DNA of 64,000 nucleotides, taken from positions 69,132,064 to 69,196,063 of the forward strand of contig NC_079316.1 in the NCBI RefSeq assembly GCF_029931775.1, written 5' to 3'. Positions 1 through 12,473 of this stretch are shown here, in pieces. Positions within the stretch are counted from its first letter, which is position 1. Every line of letters starts with the position of its first letter. Made by a program: the position numbers and the translations under genes. Source of the DNA: Euleptes europaea (lineage: Eukaryota; Chordata; Lepidosauria; Squamata; Sphaerodactylidae). The notes beneath the pieces were generated by a model that was given only the letters and a program-made list of their open reading frames with translations, did no database searches and had not been told where the DNA came from.

Positions 1-824
1 AATTATGTATGATGGAGGCATGCTGATTATGATTTGCTAAAAGTGAAAGCATTTTAAAAGAAAAGACAGGCGTGAATATTTTAAAGCGCATGGTTAAAAG
101 GTAAATTGCATGCAGAGATTCCTTTTCTATATCCCACTGCCTTCACCAGCTGCTCTGCACATTGGGAGGCAAAGCTGAGTACCACTGTGCTTGTTCTCAT
201 TGGGCTGGCACAAGAAGCAGCAGCTACATTCTGTCTGTGCTTCTCACCAGCCACACTGCCACTACTGACAAGAAGGGGGGGGAGGCAAACTATACATAAA
301 TGTCCTGCTGTCAAGATCCTAAATAAATATTGGTCTATCTCTGCTGGCTATGATCCTGGCATAATGTTATATATTGTGGTGGCATAGTGGTAAGTCTAGT
401 CAGAGTTTCAGTTGGTAGAACAGTTGTTGGGAAAGAAACTTTGTCATCAGTGAAAACAACAAAGAATCTTGTGGCACCTCAAAGACTGACACGTTGTGTC
501 ACAGAGTTCTGAGGACTAGAACCACCAAAATGGTCGGGGGCTCTTGTTACTGCTGTTGCAGCGAACCTCTGAAGGCATGTGATACAGCATACTTTGTTGA
601 GTGTAGTTTTTTTAAATAGCAAAATGGCTTGTTTTGTAATCAGGGCTATACTCTGCGGATGGAGAAAAGTATAAAACTGCATGATATTTAGTGTCAATCG
701 CAAGTGTAATAAAATGTCAAGCGCATGACTGTTGTCTGCCTTGCACTGAAGAAAATATCAAAACCTGTTTTGTTGATGATTTCTAGTATCTGGTAATTTA
801 GAAATGAATAATTTTACTTTACAG
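1..824 (+). other. PSTK: PSTK intron 1 (3' part)
   Basis: The sequence upstream of the first visible PSTK exon has no P-loop coding exon on either strand, so exon 1 must lie left of the window. Open frames here are short and match no family I know. The only repeat-like piece is at 459-505. Confidence 0.6.
459..505. repeat. Fragment of a dispersed squamate retroelement tail
   Basis: The stretch around GAATCTTGTGGCACCTCAAA resembles the tail (TCCAGTAGCACCTTAAAGAC) of the tandem-inverted element at 28131-28473. It is a short, old fragment. The family assignment is by eye only. Confidence 0.35.
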
Positions 825-1116
825 GCATCCTGCTGGAAATTGTACCGACATGAATTATTGCTGTGCCTTGAACACTTCCTGCAGGCTCTTATTAAAGGAT
901 GCCATTATTTGCCTCCTCCAAAAGGAACTGAAGTAACCTGGAAAAACTTTGTTTGCTGTTTGAAAGAGCAAGGCTTAATATCTCTGGGAGCAGAAGGCAC
1001 AGCATCTTGTCAATGTTTAATCAGTATTACCACTCTCAGACCAACATATTTTATTTTAGATGATAACTTTTATTATCGAAGTATGAGATATGAAGTGTAC
1101 CAATTAGCTCGCAAAT
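825..1116 (+). CDS. PSTK: PSTK coding exon 2
   Basis: The acceptor TTTACAG precedes GCATCC and the donor GTAAGT follows CGCAAAT. The exon has 292 nt, enters in phase 0 and leaves in phase 1. It encodes WKLYRHELLLCLEHFL through YEVYQLARK, where the last codon plus one base continue into exon 3. Confidence 0.92.
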
Positions 1117-4100
1117 GTAAGTTTGGCGTACCATATTTACTTGAAAGGAAGGTGACTTTTTAAATTTGGGGGGGCTTTCTAAAAAGGGGGGCATCTTCCA
1201 TTCAGGTATACAGATCCTCTGAGTGTTAGGGATGATTCACTGCATGTGCAGGGAGAGCTGTGGAGAAAGCCCACCAAATCTCACAAGCAAAGAGGAGTGG
1301 CAGTGAAAGTGAGTCTGCATCTGGCAAATATTGCCTTTTCAAGCTCCTTTACTTTGCAAGGGGAAAGCGGAGCCTTGCTGGCTAGAAAGTAGAAAGTACA
1401 GCTCCTTGCCTGGCAAATGGTAAGAAGTGGTTGGAGCTGTGGGGATGGGTGTGCTCCTCTCTGACCCATGTTTCTGGTACTCCACACCACCTTTTGCTTC
1501 TTCCCCCTGAGTTGGCTGTGTGTGTGTGTAAAGTGCCGTCAAGTCGCAGCCGACTTATGGCGACCCCTTTTTTGGGGTTTTCATGGCAAGAGACTAACAG
1601 AGGTGGTTTGCCAGTGCCTTCCTCTGCACAGCAACCCTGGTATTCCTTGGTGGTCTCCCATCCAAATACTAACCAGGGCTGACCCTGCTTAGCTTCTGAG
1701 ATCTGACGAGATCAGGCTAGCCTGGGCCATCCAGGTCAGGGCCTGAGTTGGCTAGTAGTTCTATTTTTCCCCCCACCCCAGGAGAGACTCAAAAAGCCAT
1801 TTGGTTTTCAGCAGTGTAGCACAACATTAGCCATAGCTGTTATGCGTTTGTGGACACTTTAGATAGGAAAAGTAAAGCAGTGCTGGATTGGAGAGATAAT
1901 TTTTTCTTGGAAAAGTGTGACTTTCTAGCCTATGGAAATCATTGTGTATGTGTGTAAGGGGGGGTGTTAACTATTCATTCCTAAGGAAAGTTATACCCTT
2001 CCAAATCCATTGATTTTAATTAATTTAGGTGTAATTCTGTTTAGGATTGCATTGCCTGTTGGTCAGTTTATCGGAACTTTTGCCTGGGAGGTTTGTGTTT
2101 TTAAAAAGCAGCCTTTTAAATTTGAAACAACATGATCAACTTGTGAACAGTTACAACACAAAGGTTCAAAAATTGATAAGTCGATTTCTTCTATAGTCTA
2201 TATTGTTTACCATTACCATCTAACAAAAAAAATGGTTTATGCTGCTACCTTTTTTAAAAGAAGGATTGTTTTAAATTCAGGGTCATCTCCTTTTATGTTT
2301 AACCTTCTCTTTTTTTAAGAGGCGTCATCTTATATTCAGGGTCATCTTCCTTTTGAGTCAAGGCGGTATTTAGCTAGAAGCCATCCTATCCATGACTTGA
2401 GATGCCATGGCTAAAAGAGGTTCCTGTCCTTGGTTATCAGGGCAGAACTCTTTGGATGGATCTCACTTCTTGACCCTTCGCAGCTCCTTTGTGCCACAAA
2501 GACTGATAATGTGCTGCATGGAACACCTGTACCATGGTGAAATCAGTGGGCATGCCCCTCTGTCTTGTCTGGGTCCACTGAAAAGCCCCTTCCTTCCAGT
2601 TTCCAAGTGCTTTTAATTAGGCCATTAGGGGAGGGCAGATAGTAGCCAGCCATGTACCCAGCTACAGTTGGGAGTCTTGTTCCCCAACAAATACTTGTAT
2701 GGAATTGAAATTGTCACTTGTTACTTATCCTTGTATCCTTGGGAGCCATTTTAGAGTGAAGAGTGGGATCAAAATATAATACTGTAGCCCTTTACAGATG
2801 TTGGCGTCCACCCTTGAGCCTTTAAATAACGATTGCTCACATTATAGTAATTAAATCTGGCTGATAGTAAGTTATTTAATATTGACTGATGATAGCAATG
2901 CTGATGTTCCTGCATAGACCAAACTCTGAAATATTTAGCCATTTATATTGCTTTCTCTCTGATGATGTAAATTGCTTCTGGTTTGTGTGATGTTCTTGTA
3001 TCACAGTTTTCAGAAAATGATTACCGGTAGATAAAATGACTGTGTCTTATGTGAAAATGTTTTGGAATTCTTGTAGATTCACTGGGCTTCTGTCAGTTGT
3101 TTTTAGACTGTCAGGTTGAGGTCTGTCTACAGAGAAATTGTCAGAGAACTCAGCCATTACCTGAGGAAACCATATGTGCAATGGCGCAGAAGCTGGAAGT
3201 CCCAAATTCAGAGAAATACACATGGGAGCAGAACAGCCTCATTTTGAAGAGTACAGAATATACTTTGGAGGACAAGTATGTAGCCATATTGGAGCAGCTC
3301 TTTGTAAGTAATAAATGGGAGATTGCAGGAGGTCCTATGAGTGTTGTAGAGTTCAAACAGAAGTCCAGATTTGTATAGCACTTCTAGGGTGTGTTGTTGT
3401 TGAATGGGTATATATACTTGGGAAACTTTCCAGGTGTGCAAAGAAATCATTTTGTAAATTAACCAAAAGTAACTCAATGAGTACTGAACATGCTGCAGGA
3501 CGATAAGAGTGTTGACAGCAGCTGAGCGTCAGTACAGGAAAGTGGGAGGAGGAAGAAGTGTCCTTATTAAGCCCCTGGAAGCTTATTGGGAGGGTCTGTG
3601 GGGAAATCTAGGTGCCGGGGTATTTCCAAAATGTACCTCCTTCCCATGATTCCTTTTGGGGGCCCAGTTTGTATAACTCTGTTTAATCAATACAGTGTTA
3701 AATAAGATTACAGCCCCTTGTTAGAAGAGAAAATTGAGGAGTGTACAGCAGTTTTTTTTGCTTTCAAGCTGTGGTTGAACTACAGTTTGAACATTACAGT
3801 AGTTTTAGTTCCAAGTCTGGCATTCAGTTCTCTGTGCCACAGTCGGTCTGTTTTTGTGGTTTCCCAATGGTGAAATCACGATCCTGTCGATCTTAACAAG
3901 GCTCTTGCTGATCTCTTCACTGAACTAGATGTTCTGTCCTTAGCCAAGTGTTTCTAGTACAGGTGCACTTTCAGGCTAACCATTTTTTTAAATTTTGTTT
4001 ATATTCAGTCTCCAGTTGTTCAGTTTGTTGTCTACTACTTTGGAAAATCCCGTGAAACTGTTGGAAGAAAATACAAAACTCAAGGTAATGTGGAGTCACT

Positions 4101-5760
4101 GTAAAACTGATAAATTTTAACATTCTTGCAACATGTAGGAGGCCAGGGGTGCAATTTGAAGATGGCCATTGGGTATCCGGCACTTGTGAAAATACAATAG
4201 GCTAGTCAAGCCCTCTGCACGTTTTACTTGGAAATGTCCCATTATAGTCAGTGGGATTAACTTCCAAGTAAATGTGCATTGGATTGCAGTAGAGTTGCAC
4301 ACCCGGTGTTACAGATCCAGTGACAAAATATTTTGTTCATTGGAATACAAGGCTCCTTTCAACTACTCTGGTTTTATCCAGAAAGGACACAGACCTCGTA
4401 TTGTTGTAAAATGAGAATTATAGTCCAAAGAACCATCCTCACCCTTGGGACCCATTGTTGAAAATGAGTGGCAAAACAGTGGCTGTTCATCTCACTGCAT
4501 TCTTCCATGGTGAGATTTTTAAAGTTTACTCGGGTGCTATATTTTGGCATAGTTCAAGAGTGCTGTGGTCTGATTTCTTGGCTTTCTTACAAGAAATTAG
4601 GAACTGCAAAGATGGCAGTGGATAGCTCAACTGCTTCTTTGTAACGTCACACAGGTCTCTGTGCAGTTTTGTTCTTAAAACTGCAAAAACAAAACCCTTG
4701 TGCCACTGACACTTGTTTGGGGAGATAGCAAAACTCTGAATTTCCTCTTTTTGTGGGGGCTGGCAGACACATAGCTCTTTTCCTCTTGACTAGGAAGCTG
4801 ATCGAGCTCTTTGTGCAGCCAGTTTTCTTCATCAAGCTGACCAGGCTGTCAGGCGAATTGTCTCTCAAACAATGAAGAACGCAAAAGGTATGCCCAGCAA
4901 GGCCTTATTTCTATTTGCTAGAGGAAGATTAACTGCTGCTTTGCAGACTTAAATTTTAAATATGTACTGCTCCTGAGTAGCATGGCTAAAGCATGCCTTA
5001 CAGAGTTCGGTGTGTAGTTCAGTGGTATAGAGCATCTACTTTGCATGCAGAAGGTCCTAACTTCAATACCTCAGGAGCTTCAGTGAAAAAATCACTCCAT
5101 CTGAGTCCTCAAATAGGCGGCTGCCAGTCAAAGAAGACAAGACTGTCCAATGGTCTGCTTTTACTGCTGGGAAGCAGTCATATGGCTCAGTCTCAGGGTG
5201 TGGTTGGAAGACAAATGATAATAGCGATCTTGCTGAAGCTAAACATGATCTGGGATTGCTTGGCAGGAGGGAGAGACCCTGGGAAACTCATGTATGCACA
5301 TTGGGTTCCCCAATGCAAGAAAAGTGGGTTGTAAATGTAATGCTGGCAGATTCTTGTGGCACAATTGGAAGACTATAGCAAACAACTGACATTTCCATTA
5401 AAGATTTTGCATGTCTGACCCTACTCCCCATAAGGTGAGCCACTGTTCAATTTTAAAATATGGGCTACATCTGTCATATTTTGGGATAGCAGCATGTTTG
5501 TTTTTAAAAAAATCAGAAGTGTGATACAAGACTGAACAGTAGTGTTATGTTTTGTTTCGCTAGATAGTAAGCTTACCCCAAGTGAGATGAAGAGCTTGGC
5601 ACAGGAACTCAATAAGCTGAAAGTGGAATTCTTGGAAGATTTAAAACACCAGCATAATGAGAAGAAACAGTGTTATTCAGCAAGCGCACTTGCTATAAAC
5701 ACATCTTTATTCCACCAACAGGCAGATGATATTGCTAAGAAATACTTATTAAGCCGGTAG
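825..5760 (+). CDS. PSTK: L-seryl-tRNA(Sec) kinase, 5' exon missing (five coding exons)
   Basis: PSTK phosphorylates Ser-tRNA(Sec) to O-phosphoseryl-tRNA(Sec), the substrate SEPSECS uses to make Sec-tRNA. Coding exons are 825-1116, 3077-3303, 4016-4084, 4794-4887 and 5564-5760. All have AG/GT borders and join in frame to 292 residues plus a stop. Recognisable segments are LDDNFYYRSMRYEVYQLARK (exon 2, the last codon completed by exon 3), SLGFCQLFLDC and the RxxxR motif RNCQR (exon 3), LENPVKLLEENTKLK (exon 4), and VRRIVSQTMKNAK (exon 5). These closely follow human PSTK as I remember it. The P-loop ATP-binding segment belongs to exon 1, left of the window. Exon 2 begins in phase 0. The gene converges with IKZF5. 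Nothing suggests decay. The alternative, a retrocopy, is excluded by the introns. Confidence 0.93.
1517..1742 (-). repeat. 5S rRNA-derived SINE (5S-Sauria type)
   Basis: On the minus strand the element begins with a 5S-rRNA-like head (compare GAAGCTAAGCAGGGTC and GGATGGGAGACC in 5S rRNA). It ends with a tail like the BovB 3' end (TGGCGACCCC ... CACTTTACACAC). It lies in PSTK intron 2. Naming it 5S-Sauria is from memory of the family. Confidence 0.8.
1743..3076 (+). other. PSTK: PSTK intron 2, remainder
   Basis: This is AT-rich intronic sequence. No coding exon, RNA gene or well-formed repeat was recognised. Near 2280-2360 there is a loose direct repetition of TTCAGGGTCATCT (two copies about 60 bp apart). 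Confidence 0.5.
3077..3303 (+). CDS. PSTK: PSTK coding exon 3
   Basis: The acceptor TTCTTGTAG precedes ATTCAC and the donor GTAAGT follows CTCTTT. The exon enters in phase 1, completing a TAT tyrosine codon (ARK-Y-SLGFCQLF), and leaves in phase 0. It holds the RxxxR motif RNCQR. Confidence 0.92.
4016..4084 (+). CDS. PSTK: PSTK coding exon 4
   Basis: A 69-nt exon encodes 23 residues ending LENPVKLLEENTKLK, which aligns with the human LENPVKYAEDN region. The acceptor is CTCCAG at 4010-4015. An AG six bases upstream is also possible but shifts the frame, so the downstream one was chosen. The donor is GTAATG. Confidence 0.85.
4212..4305. repeat. Old dispersed squamate repeat fragment
   Basis: The phrase ACTTGGAAATGTCCCATTAT ... 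GTGGGATTAACTTCCAAGTA resembles a common reptilian repeat seen again near 22490 and 58010. It is diverged, and no ends are clear. Confidence 0.35.
4794..4887 (+). CDS. PSTK: PSTK coding exon 5
   Basis: The acceptor CTTGACTAG precedes GAAGCTGATCGAG and the donor GTATGC follows GCAAAAG. The exon encodes EADRALCAASFLHQADQAV then RRIVSQTMKNAK. It has 94 nt, enters in phase 0 and leaves in phase 1. Confidence 0.92.
5004..5300 (+). repeat. Old tRNA-derived SINE
   Basis: It contains a tRNA-like A box (TAGTTCAGTGGTATAGAGC) and a B-box-like GGTCCTAACTTCAATACC. The spacing and GCATGCAGAAGGTCC match the younger tRNA-SINE copies elsewhere in the window (for example 33495). It is diverged, and the 3' boundary is uncertain. 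Confidence 0.5.
5564..5760 (+). CDS. PSTK: PSTK last coding exon (exon 6)
   Basis: The acceptor TTTCGCTAG precedes ATAGTAAGC and the exon enters in phase 1 (GAT codon). It encodes DSKLTPSEMKSLAQELNKLK through DDIAKKYLLSR, then TAG. The predicted sequence is a charged helical C-terminus. Confidence 0.9.
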
Positions 5761-7034
5761 CAGTGTGTGTGTGTGTGTTCCTGCCATTCGCAGGGAGTAC
5801 AAAACACAAGTGATAAGCATTGTGACAAGAACTTTCATGCGATAATTCAAGTTTCCACATGGTGAGTGTGAGATTTATTTGCTCTAATTTGAGGAATAAG
5901 CTATTAGCTGCATAAAAAATAATATAAGTGTGATCTATCACATTCCTTGCCTGGTTGAAATATTTGGTGTTTCAACAAAAGAAGTAAGCTTCTTCCCTAT
6001 TTGAATGACCAGGAAAAGGACATTTTGGGAAAAGAAAGTCTATCTGGACAGAGCTCATCTGCGTTGTGTCCATGAAAGAATTTATGGAAGACTTCTTCAT
6101 TCAAAACCTTGTGCCTTAAATGTTTCTGAAGCCAAGATATTTTTCTCACTCACATAGATAAACCATGTGAAGCTTTTCTGATGCATCCAATTCAGCTCAT
6201 TTGGTGAGAATTTGCCATTGAGCCTCTCTGTCTTAGTTAACAGGCAGTGGTACTGCTTAGACCCAAAGCCTTGCTTCTGTGGCTGCCTCAGCCTTTTCCA
6301 CTGCAGGCCCCTCCCCTGCTGCTTCCACTTATAGAACAGTGAGCCAAAAAAACACCTTGTTCCAGTGAAACCCGGGGAAGCTAAATTGCTGGATTTTAAA
6401 AGGGCAATAAAGTCAAAGATCACAAGGTTAATTGTAGGATTACTGTATGCCAGTGCGTGATATGGCCTTCTTTGTACTGGTTTATATATAATTATACTAT
6501 AAGAACATAAAGCATAGATTTTGCCCATAAATCTCCTGGATGGCATTGCATCATTTCATGTAACCCTGCACAAAAGCCAAGGGTTCTCTACCTCGGAAAG
6601 GCTGACTCAAACTTTTCTGATCTGCATTCCCTGCTGCAGTGTGCGAATTACCTAGATTCTAGGTGTTGTAATTTTGTGGTTTGGATGTCTTCCTTGACAA
6701 CCCCTCCCTTCATTCATAACAATATATAATCCACAAATTAAGATAATTTCCAGAAGGCTGTAATGAAGACTGCATTTTATCAGTTTTACTTCTGAACGCT
6801 TTTTTCTCAGACTAAATCCAGCTCTCAACGTTTAAGAAAGTTAGTAATTTTAAAGCTTTAAAAAGTCATCAAAACTAGACATTGGCTACTGTTATAAACT
6901 GCCATTAAAACAGCATGTGATCTTTTTCCAGTACTGTTTACCTTTGTTTGCAAGTAGTTTGACATTCTGTTGCGACAGGTGCAATTAGAGTTTACTCCTC
7001 TATAGGAAGCTGTTTCTTTTTTTTAGGCAATAAA
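5761..7034 (+). promoter_or_regulatory. PSTK: PSTK 3' UTR with candidate poly(A) signals
   Basis: Sequence after the PSTK stop is AT-rich and non-coding. AATAAA hexamers in the sense direction occur at 6406-6411 and 7029-7034. Either could end the transcript, and RNA reads would decide. A 149-codon antisense open frame across 6097-6546 has no recognisable domain and is treated as chance. Confidence 0.4.
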
Positions 7035-7399
7035 ATTATAGAATCCGGTTATCTTAGTTTTCCACAATGGCTGCTTATCTGCATAACAGTCCTCTGTGAA
7101 GAATGGACTAGAGCTAAACTTTGTTTTCTAGGGGTGTGGGGGGGTTGCATTCTCCAATTTCTTCCCTCCCACTGCAGATACCAACATTGCACCAAATGCT
7201 TTTCCTTTTTTGGCAAGAGGAGCACAATGCAGTCCAGTAAGGAAGAACAGGCAAGAAAGCTCCTCCTTGCTGATTTCCACACGTGAGTCTTTCAGTCCAG
7301 GTCCTCGTGCCCATTCCTCTGAATTACTAGCTTCCATCGTACTTCCAAGATTACCCAAAAAGCTGTAGCATTTCCTCATCAAAGCACTGGCCATACATA

Positions 7400-7910
7400 C
7401 TTTCAAAATCCAAAAAGAAGTTTTCCAAACGCAGTTACTGCAGCGAAAGTTTCATATGCCAGACATTGGAAAGACAAAGAAACACCAAAAATAACAGAAT
7501 GGATTACTAAAATGATGGAATATGCTGTCATGGCTAGACTTACCAACCAGTTCCAAAGAAAACAAAACGAAGTGCACCAACAGAAATGGTGATCATTTTA
7601 TGCAGAGTATGGATGAGAACCCGGTATAACAATAGTTTATATAGAGTTGTATTCAAGTAATATTCAAAGTAGTAGTATGGTATTAGATATATATGTGTAT
7701 TTTGATGAATGTGTTAGAAAGTGTTTAAGAACAAGAATTTATGAAATCTGAATGTATAGTAACATTTGTCTTAAATCGGAGGTGGGCTGCAGGGACCACA
7801 CATCATATATTATGTACTGTTATCCTATTACCTTCCCCCATTTCCCTTTTACGCCATTCAACTTCTGTACCCTATAACCAATTAAAAAATTTTTTTTTAA
7901 AAAAAGCTTT
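7400..7910 (+). repeat. L1-like LINE 3' end
   Basis: A broken frame near 7468-7600 reads KITEWITKMMEYAVMARL, typical of the C-terminus of L1 ORF2. It is followed by untranslated sequence and an A/T-rich end (CCAATTAAAAAATTTT) near 7880-7908. It is 5' truncated and sits between the convergent PSTK and IKZF5. Confidence 0.55.
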
Positions 7911-10900
7911 ACAGTCCCCTCACTTGTTTATCAGCAAGACACTATCACTAGAGGGAGTACAGAAAATTTATATTCAAAATATATGGTCTCAAGTTACCTG
8001 GAACTTTAAACAAACAATGGTAATTGGGGTGGGGATAATCACAGATCATATAAAGTCACACTGTTGGGCTTAGTCAAACATTCTGGTTATACCTTTTGGA
8101 GAGTACAGCTGGAAGTCTGCCTGATCAAGTTTCTCTCCTTCATTACATACTTGGAACAGCTGAGTTTGTGAAACAGGCTGCTGAGCAGTCTTATGAAGTT
8201 GTTTCTACTGTTCTCCCCTGCTCCCAGTATTATTAAACCCTTTAAATTTCCCACTTGTTAGCAGAACCTGTGAATGATGCTGAAAAGCAATGAAAATATA
8301 ATGTAAACCTACTTCAAGTACAGGATTATGGTAAGCTTTTCCTCAGGTGAGTTACTATTTGGCAAAAGAACACGGGTATTCTGCCAGCATCATACATTAC
8401 AGAAATGACCCACTGATGATGCCAGGAATTTCTGAACCAGGCAGTCACCCAGGTAGTGAGTTTTTTTATTCCTTAAAAAAAAACTCTCACAATATGAGTT
8501 ACACTAAAGGTAATTCAATTCCCCTTTCTGGGAAAAAGTATCACTTTGCATTAGAAAGTAATTTTTTACTCTAAGGGTTATTTTACCCATACAAAATAAA
8601 TTCTTCCATTATAATACACATTAACAAAGTAGGTCTTAGGAGGACAGGAGTACTCAAGACACGTCAGCAGGGAATACCTTTGAAGCAGAAAATCTGTTGG
8701 ATACATATTTTCACACTGGTTTAAAGCAATAGAAAACTGCTTGTCTGTTTTTTCAAGTTACATTCCCTTCATCTAAAAACCCAACATTTAATAGAAGGTG
8801 GCAGAACAGCAAATAACACTTCCTTTACAGTATTGCCACTGTTAAATAGGAATCAAAATATTGTGCTGCTATCATAGAAGTACATACACAGTACACGCTC
8901 CATGCAAACTAAAGTGTCATTCAGTGGGGAAGCTTGGCACATACTCATATTGTTTCCTCGTAAAATTAGTATACTTAAAAGATTTGGCTTTGATCAGCTC
9001 ATGGCCATTGATGTTAGGTGTTCTAATAATTCTACATAATAAATTTATCTTCTAGCTGTAACAGTATTCCTTATTAACAGGCTTTAATCTACAAAGGTTA
9101 TAGGCACAATGAATAGTGTGTATGGCTTAAAATTGTTAAATCAACTAAAGGCATCAATCTGCTAGAGCCCTCTGGACTACTTCAAGTAAGTGTGTAAGAC
9201 TGTCATTTAAGTGCCCCATACCAACACCATCCTGTGAGAGGATGTTGATACAGCCGTTGAATTTCTCTGCAGAAAAGAAATTGAAACCTTTTGTTAATGC
9301 AACAACACAATCTCCTGTTAACATTCAATTCATTGATAGCATTTTCACTCAGATATCACTTATTTGAAGCCTGATCCAATAAATCTATATATTGCTAATC
9401 TATAGCCTGATGAAAAGACATCCTAAGGAAGATGCATATGAAATAATGGCTGTAACTAGTAATTATTTTAAATAGTTGATAGACATTACACATAGTACTG
9501 GGCTACAGGAATCGTAACATTACAGAAGGAAATCCCACCTGTGATATATCCTTAGGACTCAGAAGAAAGCACAATTTTACACAGTGGTTTTGGCACAAGA
9601 AAAAAAATGAGATAAGGTTTTTGAAGCCCTATCACTGGAACCTTTGTTAGAGGGTCCAACTACAGGATCAGAGACTGAAAGTTATATTCCACCATTACTA
9701 TCCCACTGTCAACTAACACTTGAGCATTTCTTTTTGGTTTCGTGGGATGGATATGCTTACCAGGTGGAGTCACCCATAAGCCTTACTCTGCTACTGTTCA
9801 GTCTTCCATTGCAGCAACTGTATGAATGCTATGCCCTTTGCTTGCTGGACCATTCGTACTGAGTTTCCACCTTTCTCCCCTCCCAACCAGAAATCCTGTG
9901 CTATGAAAACATGAATAAGGGAATCTGCTTACCAGAAAAGTTATACATATCTCTGATATACAGTTGTAGAAGATGAAGCTTGTTTTAAAAAAGGTTGGTA
10001 CCTTATAATCTACTTATGGTCAATTCTAAATATATTTATTTGTACTGAAGTTTCTGCTATGCCACACTGTACAAATTACAGTGGTATTCAGCAACCAGAT
10101 TACCTAACACACCATACTGAGAAGGCAGATATGAGTTCAAAGACTGATATATATATATATTTATATATATACACACACACACACCTGGTCTTGTGGGTAC
10201 ATATGCCCCCTTGTCACAGCCTTTCATCTCCCTCTTAATTTGTTACACTTTACTGTGCTGTAAGACTGCTTGCTATAATCATTATCAAAAAACAATACAG
10301 ATCTGCAAGTCCATTTCTGGTAACGTAAGTAAGCTCCAGTTATTGACCACTGCCCATAGGGATCAGATTAACTATATTTCAGTGTATAAAAATTTCACTG
10401 AGATGAAGCTAGAATATATATGAATCTACAACCTCAACAGATTTTACTTAGGTGTGTTATAGCCAGTTAAGTATTTTGTGTATGGATTAAAAGCAAACAG
10501 CAAAAGCAGTGGTTTTTTTTAGTAGTTCTCTGGTGTTATGCTCAACACAGAAGCTGGGACAGGTCCTGGATACAAAGTATAATCTACTGATCAGCAGCAA
10601 AACTATGGGACTTGGCAGTATAAAATTGACCAGGAGCAGAAGGCAACTGCAAGAATGCTTAATTATCCTTGTGTATTAGAATGCATTTAAGATACTGATG
10701 GGACATATGGAAACTGAACGTAAAGTAATAAAAAGAAACTACCTGGAAGGGCTTTCATGCCAAAAAAATCGAATTCAAAACTTATTCAAGGGAAAGGGGG
10801 TTTCATTGAATGGAAGTCTTAACCCAGGCACAGAAGTAAAATTGGAGCTAATTCTGTTGCAGTTGAAGGATCCTAGCCCTGTCCCTATGCTACTTGCTTC

Positions 10901-12473
10901 AGTACAGCCCAGCCTTTACTCTTTTAAAGCATATAAAGATCCCTTGGTGCCCTCAAGTGCCAAAGATATGAAATGCAAGGGCAAGGTAAATCATTAGGAC
11001 AGAAGAATTGATAGATTTCCACTGTTAGTGCTGATGAAGCTAACAGGTTCACTGCCAAACAATGTCATAACCTACTGCATTTGCACAGCCATGCATTTTT
11101 GCTGGCTGCTAAATTGAGTACTTCCCATCAAGGCATAAATTGGGGGACATGAAGAACAAACGTACTCTTATCGGTTACCTCAAATCAGTTTGTATGTGCA
11201 TATTTACTTGTTATACAAAGAGACAGCAGCAGGTATTTCAAGGTAAGTAAGACTGTAATAAAAGATACAATCAAAGTGCATGTTGAAATAAGTATCCCCC
11301 TTTAAAAAAAAAGCCCATTAAGGTTTCCCATAGTTTTTGCTAGCATGTTTTGTTTAAAGTGCCTATTCACTTTTGTAGGAAGCTGGAAAATGTTAAGGTA
11401 TACAGTTTAAAAAATTTGACTACCACATATCATTCTGTAATATTCATTCACTGCAATTAGTCATAGTCAATATTCATTTGTTTGGTCCTGTCCAGAAATA
11501 CAACCAAAACACCTGCCCAGAGAATACTACTTGCTATCAACCTCTGTGTACAGTGACTAGAATATTTTTCAAAAGGAAATGCATTCTTGGCTCATACTTA
11601 AACACTATTTGAATGGGATATTGACATCATGCTACCCAGGTGGTCAATATGTCATGAACAGAAGGCAAAAAAATGGTACTCACATTAGCACTTAAAGGAA
11701 GTAGTTATTTATAATGCACCACCAAGAGAGGAATGAGTATTATGGTACATCATTCTGACATTTATCATTTTGTTGTGATCCCCGCCCCCCCTCCCCCCAC
11801 AGCATTAAGAGTTACTGACCATTGAAACTAGGCACCATTTCCTTGTTATTTCTAAAACAGATTAGCAGTACTGGAAAGCGGAAGTCTTTCCCATATGCAT
11901 TTTTTTTAAGTTGCTGTCCTAGCTTTCCATTCTTACTTGCAAGAGTTTTAAAGGCCTCACCGCAAATATATTGTCAGATTTTAAATTTAACTGTTGAAGT
12001 GAAATTTTCCTTGTTTAATCCCTCAAAAAGATTTCTTAGCGGTTTAGGGGGTAGCCAGTTGGTACACAATAGTGTGGTTTCTACATTAGCCATGTCGGAG
12101 CACATTAAATGTGGCAGAAGTATGAATAAACTGTTCTGTGGCACAGCTTAATCTGCAGGATTATAAACTGTACTTAGATACAGGTGTCATTCCAGAAATC
12201 CACATTATGGAGATTATGTTAACAATCCATATGAAAACGTAATAGCACTATGAGCATCATTTCCATTGAGAGGAACCACATGAACACCACCATGACTAAG
12301 AAGCGTATACCCAGCAAATCATGACAGATTGTAAAGACATTTCTCTTCAGTGTTAAACTGCTTAATTCTTCTAACCGGACAAGCACTATCTCTCTTAGAA
12401 CGCAAGAGCCAGAGAGCAATGCAACTTAAGACACACACAAATAAATGAAAGCGAGACGCTACTTTGTATTCGA
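7911..12473 (-). other. IKZF5: Probable IKZF5 3' UTR and intergenic sequence
   Basis: About 4.5 kb downstream of the IKZF5 stop has almost no recognisable transposon, which stands out here and suits a long, conserved 3' UTR. Minus-strand AATAAA hexamers occur at 10035-10040 and 8465-8470. No other gene was recognised. The extent of the UTR is inference. Confidence 0.4.
10146..10185. repeat. AT/AC dinucleotide microsatellite
   Basis: A run of TA repeats passes into AC repeats. Confidence 0.8.

Noticed and set aside
6097-6546. 149-codon open frame on the minus strand
   Set aside because: No domain, low codon-like structure, and it lies opposite the PSTK 3' UTR. Best explained by chance.
7128-7406. 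Overlapping minus-strand frames between PSTK and IKZF5
   Set aside because: No family recognised and no convincing splice sites that keep a frame open. Not called as a gene.
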